A DNA stretch of 64,000 bases from Emydura subglobosa. Its lineage: Eukaryota; Chordata; Testudines; Chelidae. This document shows, in pieces, positions 1 through 12,041 of the stretch. The position numbers and the translations under genes were made by a program. Every line of letters begins with the position of its first letter. The stretch's first letter is position 1. Location of the stretch: positions 23,162,061-23,226,060 of the forward strand of contig ML680053.1 of NCBI GenBank assembly GCA_007922225.1. The letters are read 5' to 3'. A model generated the notes under the pieces. It did no database searches. It worked only from the letters and a program-made list of their open reading frames with translations, and was not told the DNA's origin.

Positions 1-542
1 CTGAAATTCTATTATACTCCAATTTTAATGAATCATGAATTATTCCTAAAACATGTTAAAAAGCTCTATAAAAGATTGGTTTTACTCTGTCAATAATTTA
101 TATTAGATACTGAAGAGAGTGAGTGTTGAGAGACGTCTAGGAATCAGGTCAGCCTCACCTCTTTAAATTAAGAGGCAAGGCAGACAATGAGTTGAGGTTA
201 GCAACTTCAGTTTGGAATGGCGAGCACTAGAAATGGGGTTAATTGGCATCCCCAAACCAACTTCTTCCAATATGGACAATCATGCAATTTGTGTGGTGGG
301 TGGGAGGGGGGAGAGGGGGCAGGGGTTTATGGGCTGAAAGTCCCTATTAGTGTGCATCCATCTTCAAAGGAAATGAGGGAGCAATAAATTTAACAGGACT
401 CCCAGACTTATTTATCCAATTGCAGTGATGTTAGTCATGACTGACTTTAAAACATACAATAGGCATTTCATAAGAGATCCTGTTTGTCTCCTCAGAGGGG
501 ACAGTTGGGTAAATACCTTTGGAAAGGAGATCTGATTTTATA
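1..542. other. Unassigned noncoding DNA
   Basis: No reading frame with domain-like content and no repeat I can name. A G-rich stretch (roughly 293-326) is the only compositional feature. It could be intron of the plus-strand gene whose exons start at 8534, or intergenic DNA. Confidence 0.5.
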
Positions 543-668
543 GGGCCAGATTTTGCTATCCTTACCCATACTGAGTAGTATCTTATTCCATGAATAATGC
601 CAGTGATTTAAATGGGGCAATTCAAGAAGGTGCTACTCAGTATGACTAAGGATGGCAGAATATGGCCC
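543..668. mobile_element. Palindromic MITE (gggccagat... type)
   Basis: The two ends are imperfect inverted copies: gggccagattttgctatcc at the left and ggatggcagaatatggccc at the right. Inner parts also pair (actgagtagta with tgctactcagt). This whole-element hairpin without coding capacity recurs in this window at 37181-37309 with the same opening, so it is a dispersed non-autonomous element. Confidence 0.6.
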
Positions 669-691
669 ACAGTGAACAAGCTCCCACATTT

Positions 692-819
692 GGGCCACAT
701 TGTGGTACCTTTCTCACTCTGAATAATACTTCACACCTTGAGTAATTCTACTGAAGTCAGTGGGACCACATGCAGAGTGAAGTGTTACTAAATGTCAGTA
801 ATGGTATCATGATCTGGCT
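692..819. mobile_element. Diverged palindromic MITE adjacent to the previous one
   Basis: Starts gggccacattgtggtacc and ends near gatctggc. The centre contains cactctgaataatacttcac and, inverted, gcagagtgaagtgttacta, so it folds back on itself around a gaagtcagtggga core typical of these families. More diverged than the neighbouring copy, and the ends are approximate. Confidence 0.4.
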
Positions 820-1875
820 CTTTAAAATCCGAGGGATCACATCTTGTAACTCTGAGGTGATGACACAAGACAGGTAAAGATGACAGAACATGTATCACTT
901 GTTGGCGGACTAGCTTGACCTGAATTGCCTGACCGAGTTGCTTGACCACGGTTTGAGGACTAAGCCTCAGAAGTCTGACAGCTTTTTCCATTTGGCAGAG
1001 ACCAGTAGATTGTTAAGTAACCTTGTGGTACCTTAGTTTCTGCATACCATGGCAAATAATAAATAATGTGGATTTGGCACAATACAGCACATAGCTAATT
1101 AGCTTTCAGCTGCACATAGATAAAGATGAACAAGGCCAAGAGTTTATACATTTTATGTTAGGAAATGCTTTTTCCCACCAATTGGGATGAATTCCCACCA
1201 TCTCTCCCACTGCCAGATGTTCTTTTGCTCCAATTTATCATGGTGAGAACATGAATATTAGTTATTACTAACATTGAAAGATAGAGAACATCATCTAAGA
1301 TAAGTGAATGAATGGATGTGTAAAAAACCGGTATAAAAAGCCACCACCCAGGCAAAACAGCGCGCTTCACCACCAACTTGATTCCTCAGGAGATTCTGCT
1401 GGCCTGATTGCCTGGTGGGGCTCCTGAAGAAAGCCGTTCCTGTAAACAGCCTGTGGAGTGAATATTGGGTCTAGTGAGTATTGATATGATTGTAGTTAAT
1501 TTTTGGCTCTGTATTGAACTAAATATATCTAAGAAATTCTTGCACATTAACCTTTATTGATCTGCAAATTGGGCATACCATGTCTCACCGGTAACTTCAC
1601 ATTGATCATAAAGTTCCCTGCAACATCTCTAACAGACCCACTCAGAGGGGAGGAAAGGAGAAAGTGCTCTTGAGAGACTTAAGGTAGTTACTTTACTGAG
1701 AGCAAATCTAAGGTGCATCATACCTATCCGGCTTAGCATTTCCAGCATATATAACTAATTACATTATACAAAGGATTTATTTTTACATTTGCATTTCAAA
1801 AAATAAAAATCTGTTACAACTTTAAAAATAATATATTTAAAATATGTCAGATCTCAGATCTTTTCACCTTTCTAC
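820..1875. other. Unassigned noncoding DNA
   Basis: AT-rich sequence with short chance reading frames only. No splice-bounded open segment and no repeat family that I recognise. Confidence 0.5.
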
Positions 1876-1947
1876 GGGCCTGATCAAATGCCCACTGAAG
1901 TCAACAGAAAGACTATGATTGACTTCAGTGGCCTTTGAATCAGGCCC
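1876..1947. mobile_element. Palindromic MITE (gggcctgatc... type)
   Basis: The left end gggcctgatcaaatgccca is an inverted copy of the right end tggcctttgaatcaggccc, with a gaagtcaa / ttgacttc core, giving a 72-bp hairpin. Related copies lie at 34063-34134, 34758-34828 and 63331-63398. Confidence 0.65.
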
Positions 1948-3488
1948 TATGTGCATAAGTCCTTTTTATTAAAATAAGAGTCCATACATGCATGCAAATT
2001 TGGCAGCCAAATGAGATGCTACCATTGTAATGTAATGAATAGTCTCAGAACTATTTCTCTTTGAATCTCATTTTGTGTTATAATTGTATCATACCTTCAC
2101 ACTGCATTTATTTCTGTTATAGGAGTTATTTCCATGGTAACCCTAAATTATACCAACATATATGCATTTTTGAGCTAGTTTTTTCTTAAAGAAGAATGAA
2201 AAAAGAAGAATACCATGGGGAACAGAGCAAGAGAATGCTGCCTATGTAATACATGCATCTAATGACACGTATCGGTGAGCATTGGAGGTTCAGTCCTATT
2301 CAAGTTAATACGAGTACTTTTCCCTTAGGCTATAATCAAAGTGACATAAGATTATGTACCTTTTAGTCTAAATTCGTTCCTGGTATAAGCAGGCACAGTG
2401 TGGCTGAAGTCAGCACTGTTACGGCATAGCTGAATTTGGTTCTCCATGGACACTAAACTGAGCAATCAAAACTGCAAATTTGTTTCTTAAAATAACTGAT
2501 CAAGGAGAAAGTGACAAGGTGTGAAAAGTTGGAGTTCCAAGTACCTTCTGGCTCTCGTCCCTTCAGTGGGGAGAACTGCAGGAAGGGATGCCTTGTACAG
2601 GGAAATGGCCATACAGCTTGAATCCTGGGGATTCATGGGATATGGGCTGTAACCAGGAGAATCAGCTCCTCTACACTGCTACTGTGCTCTCCTCCCACTA
2701 CAAAGTGTCTCCTTCTGTAATAGTATTGCCACTGATGTGTTCCTTCAAGCGGAATAGCTTTCATTTAGAGATCCACATGGGTAGCCACAGGGCCAACCAA
2801 AGATGATGCTATATGAAGAGTGGCTTGTCCCTGGCTACGCTCATTCCCACCCCTGAGCCCCTTCTAGGGTCCCAATGGAGCAGTGTCCTCTAGCACTCCA
2901 GCAAAGGCGCTTCTGTGGGCTTGGGGTAGTGGATGATGGGACAATGCAGTGGAGGTGTTACTGGCTTGGGAAGCATTTCCAGGTATCTCAGCCCCTCAGC
3001 TTGCAGAAATGGAGGGGGCTATCTGGACCTGAATTTTTAAAAATAACTGAAGCGCATTCAAAAGGTCACATTTATTGGTCTTCGACAAGTGGAAAATATT
3101 GACCTTTCTTTCAGTCTGGCTGATGAAAGCAAGTTTTATTTGACTCAATAAAATGACCAAACAAGCAAGTGCTATTGCACATCAAAGCAGGGAAAAAATC
3201 AAATCTTGTACAAGAAATCCTGTGAGCAGAAGAATGAAATACCCTCTTTTAATGCATGTAAGGGGCCAGAGTTAGAGTTACCATGGTAACCTTAATTCTG
3301 ATTTTTCTGTCTTGTATATGATTACAACCTCAGCTTCATCATTGTGTTGAAATTAATGGGAGTTTTGACTTAAATATGAATAGAATTGGCCCATGGAGGG
3401 GGTTTTGTTTGTTTGTGGTGGTTTGGTTTTTTTTGCATATGATGTAATAAAATCTGAGATTGCTTTTTTGAGCATCATTTATACCATT
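1948..3488. other. Unassigned noncoding DNA
   Basis: No coding signature. A half-hairpin fragment with aattaatgggagttttgact near 3350 may be a MITE remnant. The short frames at 2588-2806 and 2875-3102 have no domain content and no splice context. Confidence 0.45.
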
Positions 3489-3490
3489 TA

Positions 3491-4051
3491 CAGGACTAAT
3501 GGGAAGTTTAAGCAAAAGCTCTATCAGCAACAATTTAAGGGAAGAAAAGTTCATAGGAAATATAAGCTACAGTACACTTTGGAACTGTATCCTCACCAAG
3601 ATAAAACTGCATCTGTTACAGTTCATGAAAGATATTCATCCTACAGATTTTTTATGGATGGATTTGAAACAATTTCTCTGCATGCTGTGCTAGCCTAGCA
3701 TTCCTAATTATCTAGGCTTGCTATTCAGACTGATGACATGTATGAAGGGTTCTGTTTTCCATCAAGTCATTCTTCTCACAGCACTGATAGCTTGATAATT
3801 AAGTAGCATTATCTGATCCTGAATACAGATGATTTATAGGAGTTATTTTTAATAAACAATTTAGAATGTATTGAAAACAAAAAGAGTTTGGTAAAAAAGT
3901 ATTTGTCTTTTTATCACATCTGCTTTCTTTCCTTTGCCTTAATCTGAAAAAAAAAAAAGTTCTTCCATTCAGCCCTCCTATTTGCTCGGTTGTTTTTTAT
4001 AATACCAGTATTACTGATAGATCTTTTGCTTAAACCTTCCCATTAGTCCTG
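3491..4051. mobile_element. Tc1/mariner-like non-autonomous element (561 bp)
   Basis: Terminal inverted repeats of about 35 bp: the left end caggactaatgggaagttta is repeated in inverse at the right end, running inward through gcaaaagctctatcag with one gap and a few mismatches. Both ends are flanked by TA (3489-3490 and 4052-4053), the target duplication of Tc1/mariner elements. The TIR also resembles Tc1-type ends in its CAG start and GGAAGTTTA segment. The inside has an open frame of about 64 codons from 3499 but no DDE-transposase motif, so it is probably a MITE. Superfamily assignment is inference. Confidence 0.6.
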
Positions 4052-4053
4052 TA

Positions 4054-6196
4054 ATTTAGGCCTGGTGTCCTAAATGCTACTCCCTTTGTGAAAAGAAATG
4101 AAAGATTCTTAAAATAAATAAACTGAAGGTAACTGGGACTGTGAGAAACTGTCTGAGGTCATATATACTAGTGGCGCATGTTCAATAATCAATTTATCAC
4201 AAAACACATTACATACTTGAAAGCCAGCATTCATTTTCTAGTTAAAGTATTTACCAGGAGCTGTGAATAGGATTATTTAGCTCCTGACAGTCAGGGCCAC
4301 CTTGGCTGTGTTTAGACTCAAGGGCACACTGATAAATAACCATGAAGATCAGACGTAGCATGTTGTCATCCCCAAGTACAGAACTGCTTTACGCAGAATA
4401 AGTGTTACAGTGTGGAACATCTTTTATATGCACTGTAGCATGATAATTTCACATTACCTTAAAGGGTCGTTTCAATTTCTTTCATTATGGGCCAAGTCCT
4501 GGTACCTGGTGCAAAGCTTGAATAAAAGGCTTTGTGCAACAAATCTTAGAGGTTGACAGAATGAATCCTTTATGACCCAGTGTGGCCATGAGCTGTCACA
4601 GTGTTCAGTGAGCTGTGCCTATCAGACCTTCCCCCGCAAGGGGTTTTGGAGCAAAATCACCACCAGCAGATGAGAATACAAAACATTTTAAAATATGTTT
4701 AAATTCAGAAAATTACCATGGGAAATATGTTTCACAAATGAACAAAATGGAGCACATCATTTTACTGAATCAGTTTTCTGGTCTCATAGGCCAAGCACTG
4801 ATTTAATAATGGAGGGTAATAGTCATTCCCCAGCCCAGGCAGAGACCTCACATAGAACCTGACATTAAATCCCACTTAAGATCTCTGAACAGGGATAAAT
4901 TTCACCTTGAAAGTAGGTCACTATTTTAGAATGAAAATGTTTAAGGAAATAGTAGACTTCTAAACTCTACCCTCAGATCTGAGGGAACCAATTCCCTTTT
5001 AACTCAGTGGGAATTGCCCGTATGTATCTAATATCTGAAGCGTTCCCTGCTCAGACCTAATATGCATCCCCAAGCAGTATGTTAGTACCATAATTTTAAA
5101 AATAATTGTATTTAGTTAGTTAGTTAGTTTAGTTTAGTTAATTTTTGAGGAAACCATTGACTGCCACTGGTCCTACTATTTAAATGTGACCTGGGCAATA
5201 ACATTCTACATTATGAGATTTCCTATTATTAGGGCTATTGAAAATAAATGATTAGGCTGTTCAACATCTACATTTGAGGCTCATTATCTAAAACTATGTC
5301 TGGTGCTTTGTACAATTTATTTCAGTAAATAAGTATACCTGAAGTTCCTTTCTTGATAAAAATTAAAATCTCATTCTTCTACTTGGTTTGCATTTGTCGA
5401 TACATTGGATTAATTGAGGTTTTTTTACACTGGAGATCTACCACTCCCTCTCTCAGCCTTCAAAAAGATTTAGTCCTGGGACTGTCTCACCAATTAGACC
5501 ATCAGTCTCATTAAGGTTCTCAAAGGATTGCTTTGTTCTGGGGAACACATTTTGTTTTCCATGGTATTTTGCTCTGTGGTGAAACTATAATATGTAAGTA
5601 TGATGCAGCTATGTTTACTTGATTACATGAAACTGATCATCTTCAAGAAAAATCCAGACATAATTTCACCTCTCTATTACAGATGGGTTATTTGGAAATC
5701 ATGCTGCAGTTAGTATTACAAAATTTGGGATAGATTAAATCAAACAATCTCTTGCTCATTGACATTTTCTCCAATGGCTCCACTAGTCCCAGGGATGTTC
5801 AACTATTTCCCTGAAGGCTAGAATAGCAGGTATTCCTTTACTTCTTGGGCTTTGTGAAGAAGCCATGTTTTATGCTACTTTTTGCAACAGATGTCATTCA
5901 CCCAGGCAGGTCCATAATCCAGCTGCAGAGGTGATTGTTGCAACTGCAGAAGTTACTCTTGGACATTTATTTTTCATGTGAAAGAAGACACGGATTTAAG
6001 GCCCAGTACAAATCCCAGACTAAAGTCAATAAGAGTATTTGCATTGACTTCAATGGGAGATAGATATGCCCTTATTGCCAAATAAGGATTGGTAGTCCAT
6101 TTCCTGAAAAAGTACAATTACTACATATGCCCTGATTAAGTTGGTGACAGCTAAATATAATTGCCAGCATCTCCTTATCTACCTGTGTGAATCTAG
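4054..6196. other. Unassigned noncoding DNA with a TTAG microsatellite
   Basis: Contains a short (ttag)n run at about 5110-5140 and a half-hairpin MITE fragment near 6000-6066 (actaaagtcaataagag / gacttcaatgggag). Otherwise no recognisable element or exon. Confidence 0.45.
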
Positions 6197-6325
6197 GTGT
6201 GATTTAGCAAGCCACTTAATCATATGCTTAACTTTAAGTACGGGAGTAGTCCTATGGACTTCATAACAATACTTACATGCTTAAAATTAGGCATGTGTTG
6301 AAGAGCCTTGCTGAATCTGTGCCCC
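6197..6325. mobile_element. Palindromic MITE (catatgcttaactttaag type)
   Basis: gatttagcaagccacttaat at the left pairs with agagccttgctgaatc at the right, and catatgcttaactttaagt with acttacatgcttaaaatt. The same internal sequence appears at 28978-29096 and 48973-49153, so this is a dispersed family. Confidence 0.6.
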
Positions 6326-6689
6326 AGTTTAGATCTCTGTCAAGCCTCAATGGTCTTTGTGATTCTTCCAGTTGTAACATGACTGGATTATTTACATCAT
6401 GAAATGTTAGGGCAATCTCTGTCCATTTGGTTCGTTCTTTTTTGTTGTCATCCATTGCATGTGACTCCACTGCTGATCTATGCCTAGTGTTTCTGTATTT
6501 GTCTCTCAGCTGTAGACATGTCCTTATGCTTGCAGTAAGTCTTCACACAGGCATTATAGGGTGCAAGTACTTACTATGAATGTGCCCTCCCCCATATGCA
6601 AATAGAATATCTGTTTCTCCTCATATTTTCTTAAATGTTGATGCTGTAATGAAGTTAGCTGTCATGTTTTAGGCTGATGGGGGTACTGT

Positions 6690-7600
6690 TAGTATGTACA
6701 TGCTGTCACTGTGCCTGGCGTGTGTCACAGCTGAAAAAGCCAAATTCTGGACACTGATAAAAAACAAGGCAGTCACCCCCAAACTGTTGGTTATTCTAAC
6801 ATTAGAGTTCACCAAACCAGTAACAAAAATGAGCTTCTGTATCACCACACTGGTTAACAAGAAGCCAAATCAGAGTCCCCTTACACAATCCAGGCCCTAT
6901 CACCACCCAGGCATCTGTTTTTTGTTGAGAGTACTGAAAACCAGATTCATCACGTATAGGGTTCTTCTAATCCCAAAGGATCGGCCACTCCCCAGGTCAA
7001 TATATAGATCAGGTCTTACCCCAAAATCACACTGGTAGCCAGTCCTTTAGTAATTAAAGACTAAAGGTTTATTAATAAAAAGAAAAGAAGAGAGTTATTA
7101 AATGGTTAAAGAAATCATATATGTTACAATTTGATTTCAGAATCTGTGCAGTGATATTATATCTGCTAGTTTGTAATAAGTCTTTCTGGTTCATCCATTA
7201 GATTGGAGGTCATCAGTTCATTGTTCAGAGCTCTCCTTTGTTAGAAATCATGTCCAGAGATGTGGAGCAGGGATGAAGATAAAGACATGATGTCACAGTC
7301 TCCTTTCACACTTTCAGCCCAAATGAATTGAAAGTTACTGGCAAAAGATGGAGTCTTAGATCACATGTCCTTATCACATGTCTGCACATGCCTTGCTGAC
7401 TCATGGCCAGCCATTGCCTCATTGCCCTTTGAAACGTCTCCAGGAGGGACTCACTGGGCGATCTGGTTGTCCTTAGGAGGCCATCAAGCAGCTGGCTAGC
7501 CTTGATGCAAATTTGTTTTCTTGGGGCGGCACCCAAAAAATCAACATGACTGAGATACATCCACATAGCCAATAGTCAAAACTTCATATACAAAGATGAT
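6690..7600 (-). mobile_element. LTR-like segment, probable solo LTR remnant
   Basis: The style is that of an endogenous retroviral LTR read on the minus strand. A reversed AATAAA-type signal sits in ggtttattaataaaa (7065-7079), inside an A/T run followed by a C-rich, unique-looking body without frames. Recognition comes from general resemblance to common turtle LTR sequence. I could not find a second copy in the window or define terminal TG/CA and target duplications, so the boundaries are rough. Confidence 0.35.
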
Positions 7601-8533
7601 ACATTAATTTAAACAGGATAAAAATACTTGGCAGTCTATAACTTTTCCATTGATACCTTGCACAACATACTTTGTACAAGATTTATTGCAACTTTTTAAT
7701 AGTGGTGGCTGAATTAGTGTAACTAGATATCTTTCATTTTATACAGCATCACACATGCATTCATGAGTCTTCCAAGGTTTAAATAAAAATCTCTTCTTCT
7801 ATCAATTGCTCAGGTCTTATTGTCTTGTTATTTATAAGATCATACCACCTAATATTTCTCTTGTAGCCTGTACAGCCTTTCAGTAAAAAAACAGGGAAGA
7901 CAAGAAATGCATTTCTAATGTAAAATAAAAGCAGGAAAAAATAATTGGTGAAGAAAAGGTGAAGGAAACAATTTGTCTGATCATCTTGAAACATTATACA
8001 AAAGAAAGAAGGGCATAGACATTTTCTTCGCATTCCAAGTCACCTTTACTTTTCTACCCTCTAAATTAAGTGATTCTAATGCGTTATCTGAACAGGCTTG
8101 ATTTCTATTAAACCCAAATTGTTGCTCAAACACACATTTTCTAAAATTACCCGTCTTCCACAAGACCTGTCCTCCCAGCCCCATGCCCTAACAACTTGTC
8201 CCCATTCACCTCCTCTAGGCCCTCAATAGCACATGGTACTGCACACTCCTACAGTGAAAGTTTCAGTAATCTTCCACATCATTATGCAATGACTTGATGC
8301 TTGGTTGAGACATTGCTTTAATTTCTCACAATGATCCAATCAACAGAAGCAGTGGGGATTCTATCGATATGCTTTAGCAATTTCTGTGTCCCTGGGTTTT
8401 TGGGTTTTTTTTAGTGTGCCAATTTTGGTATCTAAGCACAAAATCTGCTAATGCCTTATCTGGATAATGGATCTATCTATGGCTTTCCATAAATACTGTG
8501 TAAAAATCCTTAGTTCATATTAATGTTCCACAG
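7601..8533. other. Unassigned DNA upstream of the first visible exon
   Basis: No repeat recognised. Read as intron of the plus-strand gene if exon 8534-8578 is real. The segment just before the exon (8500-8533) is T-rich and ends in cag. Confidence 0.4.
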
Positions 8534-8578
8534 ATTCTTGAAAGCATCACTGTGTTCAAGGAGAATGAACTGAGTGAG
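8534..8578 (+). CDS. Candidate internal exon of an unrecognised gene
   Basis: A 45-base open segment preceded by ...aatgttccacag and followed by gtaagtac, so it has a usable acceptor and a near-consensus donor. Read in phase 0 it encodes 15 residues, ILESITVFKENELSE. The phase at both ends is 0, which fits the phase-0 start of the next candidate exon at 11572. The acceptor's pyrimidine tract is modest and the exon is short, so alone it would be weak. Support comes from the phase agreement with two downstream exons. I do not recognise the protein. Earlier exons would lie left of the window or are not identifiable. Confidence 0.45.
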
Positions 8579-8581
8579 GTA

Positions 8582-9118
8582 AGTACTTTTTTTTTTCTTT
8601 ATCAAACAAGCTCTTGGGAAATTATTTTTTCATTGCTTCAGTTTGGTATTTGATTCAGCAAAATCTATTGAGCCTTTTTATTATCAGGTTCATTTTAACA
8701 AACATTTTGCATTAAGAGTTCTTTACATTTTTTATTGTCTATTTTTATTTATCCATTACAAAGAAAAGGTAACAGTGATTGTTCTGGTTGCATGCACTGC
8801 TGATTGATATGGCCTTGGCAATCTAATATTTTCATTCTACATGTTCTCTAGTTTGGTGGCTGATGTTCTACAAATAAAGAGAGTGTGGGATAGTAATTTA
8901 TGATTTCTAAGTTATTCAATGGGACCAGAGAAATCATTTTCTCATATTTGCTGACTGATCTGTGTTGTCATCACCTAAGTTAGGAGTGATGGTTATTGTA
9001 AGGAGGAGACAGAGAGTGTTCAAAATTGAGTCTAAATAGCAGTAAACTTTATTGATTACATCCTGATAACCTTCTTGGCTGGGCTTCAAAACTCTATGTT
9101 TTGTACATTAAAAACCCT
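8582..9118. other. Intron-like noncoding DNA
   Basis: Lies between the exon candidates at 8534 and 11572. A/T-rich with poly-T runs and no named repeat. Confidence 0.45.
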
Positions 9119-9199
9119 GGGCCAGATTCTCAGCTGATTGGTGTAGCACCAGTGACTTCAGTGGAGCTACACTGATTTACACCAGCCGGGAATCTGGTT
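9119..9199. mobile_element. Palindromic MITE (gggccagattctcagctg type)
   Basis: gggccagattctcagctg at the left pairs with cagccgggaatctggttc at the right, and ttggtgtagcaccagtg with the gctacactgatttacaccag arm. It is an 81-bp near-perfect hairpin around a gacttcagtgga centre. A diverged copy is at 53108-53194. Confidence 0.65.
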
Positions 9200-10949
9200 C
9201 ATAGCCACTTCTACTTCAGTTAGATGGAAAGCAGATGGGGTGATCTCTTCCCATTGTATTTCTAAATGTTGTCTAGTGTGTGGGGATAGATTCAATTGCT
9301 GCAATAAATCATATTGTCTTACTTTATCAGGTTCAGTTTTCATTGCATAGAGTCTCTGAAACTCTCTGCTTGTCACAAGATTAAAAAAAATCTTGTTTCT
9401 TCTGGGAGTGAAGGATGTACAATATTCAAACTAGATTTTTCCCACATATGCAATAAACAATCAGCTTCATCCTGTATGTATGTATGCTTATTCATTGCTA
9501 GATGTTCATGGCAAATTTGTCCATGTATGTACTTATACATATATCCTTTACACAAATGGCAAAATATTCCACCCACACCCAGTCTTCATTTTTTTCTTAT
9601 AATCCAGTGTTTTATATCAGTATTTTAACACAGTATATTCATAAGCTCCAGTTTGGCATTTCTTCTTTGCCTGTAATAGGATTACAGCCCATTTTATCAT
9701 TGTATCCTGTTACTTTTTCTATATTCAATTTATCATATGTCATTTGCACTTGATTAAACCTTTTCCCCATTCAAATACATGCTAGGTCTGTTTGAAAGTT
9801 AATTTTAAATGCATTTCATTTTCATTGCATATACTTCACATTTCTCACATATTTCTCTCGTCACCCATTCTCCTGTATTTCAGCATAAAATGTAGTATTT
9901 GATCATTTCAAGTCCCAGATCTTCCCCACTCCTGAATAGAAGGCTTTCTCTTTTGTTGCACCATTTCACCCTGACCTCACTTACCAGCAAGCAGTAGCAC
10001 CCAACACATAAATCCCTGGGCTTCATGTTCTGCTTATATATTTTGAGAGGGTGCAGAGTAAAAAGAAAAGGGTGAGTTTGGTTTTAAGAAGATATCATTT
10101 GGGTTAGGAGCTAGATAATGACATGGAGGAACATTTGGGGACCAGATAATCAGTGCTATGGAACACTTACAGCTCTGACTGACTTCCACTGGATTCTGTG
10201 GCTCAATATCTCTGAAAATCAGACCCCAGCTACCTCAACAGAAGTGCATGGAGGCAGAAGGGCTTGATGCTTTTGTGGGGATTATTTTGCTGGAATATTT
10301 AGAATGAAGGTGAGCGTGCTTTGCTTCTTACTGATGATGGACAAAGTTCAGTTGTCCATGCTAATTTTTTTTAGATCTAGCCACAGCTTTTGATTACTCT
10401 TGAGTTGTTCTATTCATTCCTTTCACAAGCATCCCCATTATTGGTGTAACTGCTCAGCCACCCTGCATTTTCCAGGGGTTCTGTTCTATCACCCTCTTTT
10501 GTTCAGTAGGCATGGGAGGCCATCTAAGGATAGATCACTGCTGTCCTAGGGACTGCGTATTACTATCTGTTTGGACAGTACCTGAGACATTGTGGTGCCA
10601 CTATCGTCCAAATAATAATTCTGGCATTGACAAAGTCCCATACAGGTTGGAGCCTAGCTACCTTAGACATAAGATCTCTCTTCATTCACCATTATAGCAG
10701 TTGCTGATGTGGTCCCAGTAGAAGCCTCGCTTAGCTTTGAACGCCTGGCATTTGTAGGCAGAAAGTTCTCAGTGGGCGTCCCTCAGCTATAAAGCTCCCC
10801 AGCAGATTTGTTAGTTTTTAGGGCACGGAGCAAAGCTGATCTATTTGTTTGGGTTATTTCTTGAGACAGATTCGTGGGTAAGGATGTTATTTTCATGACA
10901 GTTCTGCTTTTACTCAGTATTGCTAGGATGTAAACATTAAGCAGGAAGA
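9200..10949. other. Intron-like noncoding DNA
   Basis: No confident element. Some pyrimidine-rich sequence around 9560-9730 produces overlapping chance frames on both strands. Confidence 0.45.
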
Positions 10950-11140
10950 GAAATTGCTTGGAGTGATACTGAGGGATAGAACTAGGAATTTTAGGATGGA
11001 ATTAAGCAAAGGAAAAATTAGACTGAACAAGAAGAAAACTTACTTGATAGGGAGAACTATTAGACTGTGGAATGGTCTCCCGCAGAAAATGTTGCTTGAC
11101 CTAGTGTTTCAGTCAGGGAACTAGATTTGACAAAAAGTGA
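10950..11140 (+). mobile_element. CR1/L3-like LINE fragment (3' ORF2 region)
   Basis: The stretch around 10985-11100 (aaattagactgaacaagaag, then gaactattagactgtggaat) matches the conserved nucleotide pattern just upstream of the 3' UTR in CR1/L3 LINEs. Translation gives a broken series resembling EENLLDRENY and EWSPAEN. Short, diverged and without a 3' end. Confidence 0.5.
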
Positions 11141-11571
11141 TTAGAAATATACTTTCTGGCAGTAAACGCCCTGGGGAACGCAATTAACACCCTAACAGAC
11201 CTTTTACAATGCTACAGTTCTGGCAACAGGCATGAAAACAACACAACATGCTGCACAGCAATGGGAGAGGGGAAATTTTGGCCAGTGACAACAGGGCAAA
11301 CTCCGTACTTATGGAGGTTCCTCATGGACTCTTCAGTGTCCACATCACATATCACCTCTGATTTTGAAGAGAGGCTATTCTGTGCTGTTCTACTGCAGTT
11401 CATATACTGCACTGATCACTGTGGGATCTATTACCCCACACATCACATATCATAAAGAAATGGCTGTACCTCTGGAATGTGTAACACTGTAGATTATTAA
11501 AATTGAATTTTTTAAATCCAATGTCCTTCTCACCGCTCATGCTCTTGGTTTGTTTTTTGCCTTTCTTTCAG

Positions 11572-11662
11572 CTTGAGCAATGCAAAGCAATGAAGTCAGA
11601 ATTTGCTTGCGATCAGTTTCACTTTCAGGTCCTTGATGATGCAAAGTTTGGTTACCAAAAAG
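11572..11662 (+). CDS. Candidate internal exon of an unrecognised gene
   Basis: Preceded by a strong polypyrimidine acceptor (tgttttttgcctttctttcag) and followed by AAAAAG|gtagga. The 91 bases are open in phase 0, encode 30 residues beginning LEQCKAMKSEF and ending DDAKFGYQK, and leave one extra base (phase 1). Phase 0 agrees with the end of exon 8534-8578. Phase 1 agrees with 18535-18572, where the joined codon is GAG. The peptide is hydrophilic with two cysteines and no known domain visible to me. An alternative donor inside the exon (CAG|gtcctt at about 11627) is possible. Function unknown. Confidence 0.6.
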
Positions 11663-12041
11663 GTAGGAAACCTACCAAAACGGTGTTTATTTCTTTGAAA
11701 AATGACTTTTCCCATTAGAATTAAAAAATAATAATGAAAACCTTTTTGTCTCAGGGGCTGTAAATGCTTCTTTACACAAAACCTGCATTTTGAGCCAGAT
11801 TTTTGGTGGCAGCTCCTTTTAGGGCCTCATCTGAAAGAAGAGTGATTCCCAAAAGCCAAAGGAAATTGGAGGCTATTTTAGGAGAGCAAAGGTAGGGTAG
11901 AGAAAGTACCCCTTCTCATGGATTTAGCATCTTACATTTGGAAAGAGTGAGTCAGTACTGAATAGCACAGAGAAAAGGTAAAGAGAATCTGTCAGGTAGG
12001 AATGCAAATGGTGATTCAAGAGGAAGTTCAGCGTGGGTTAC

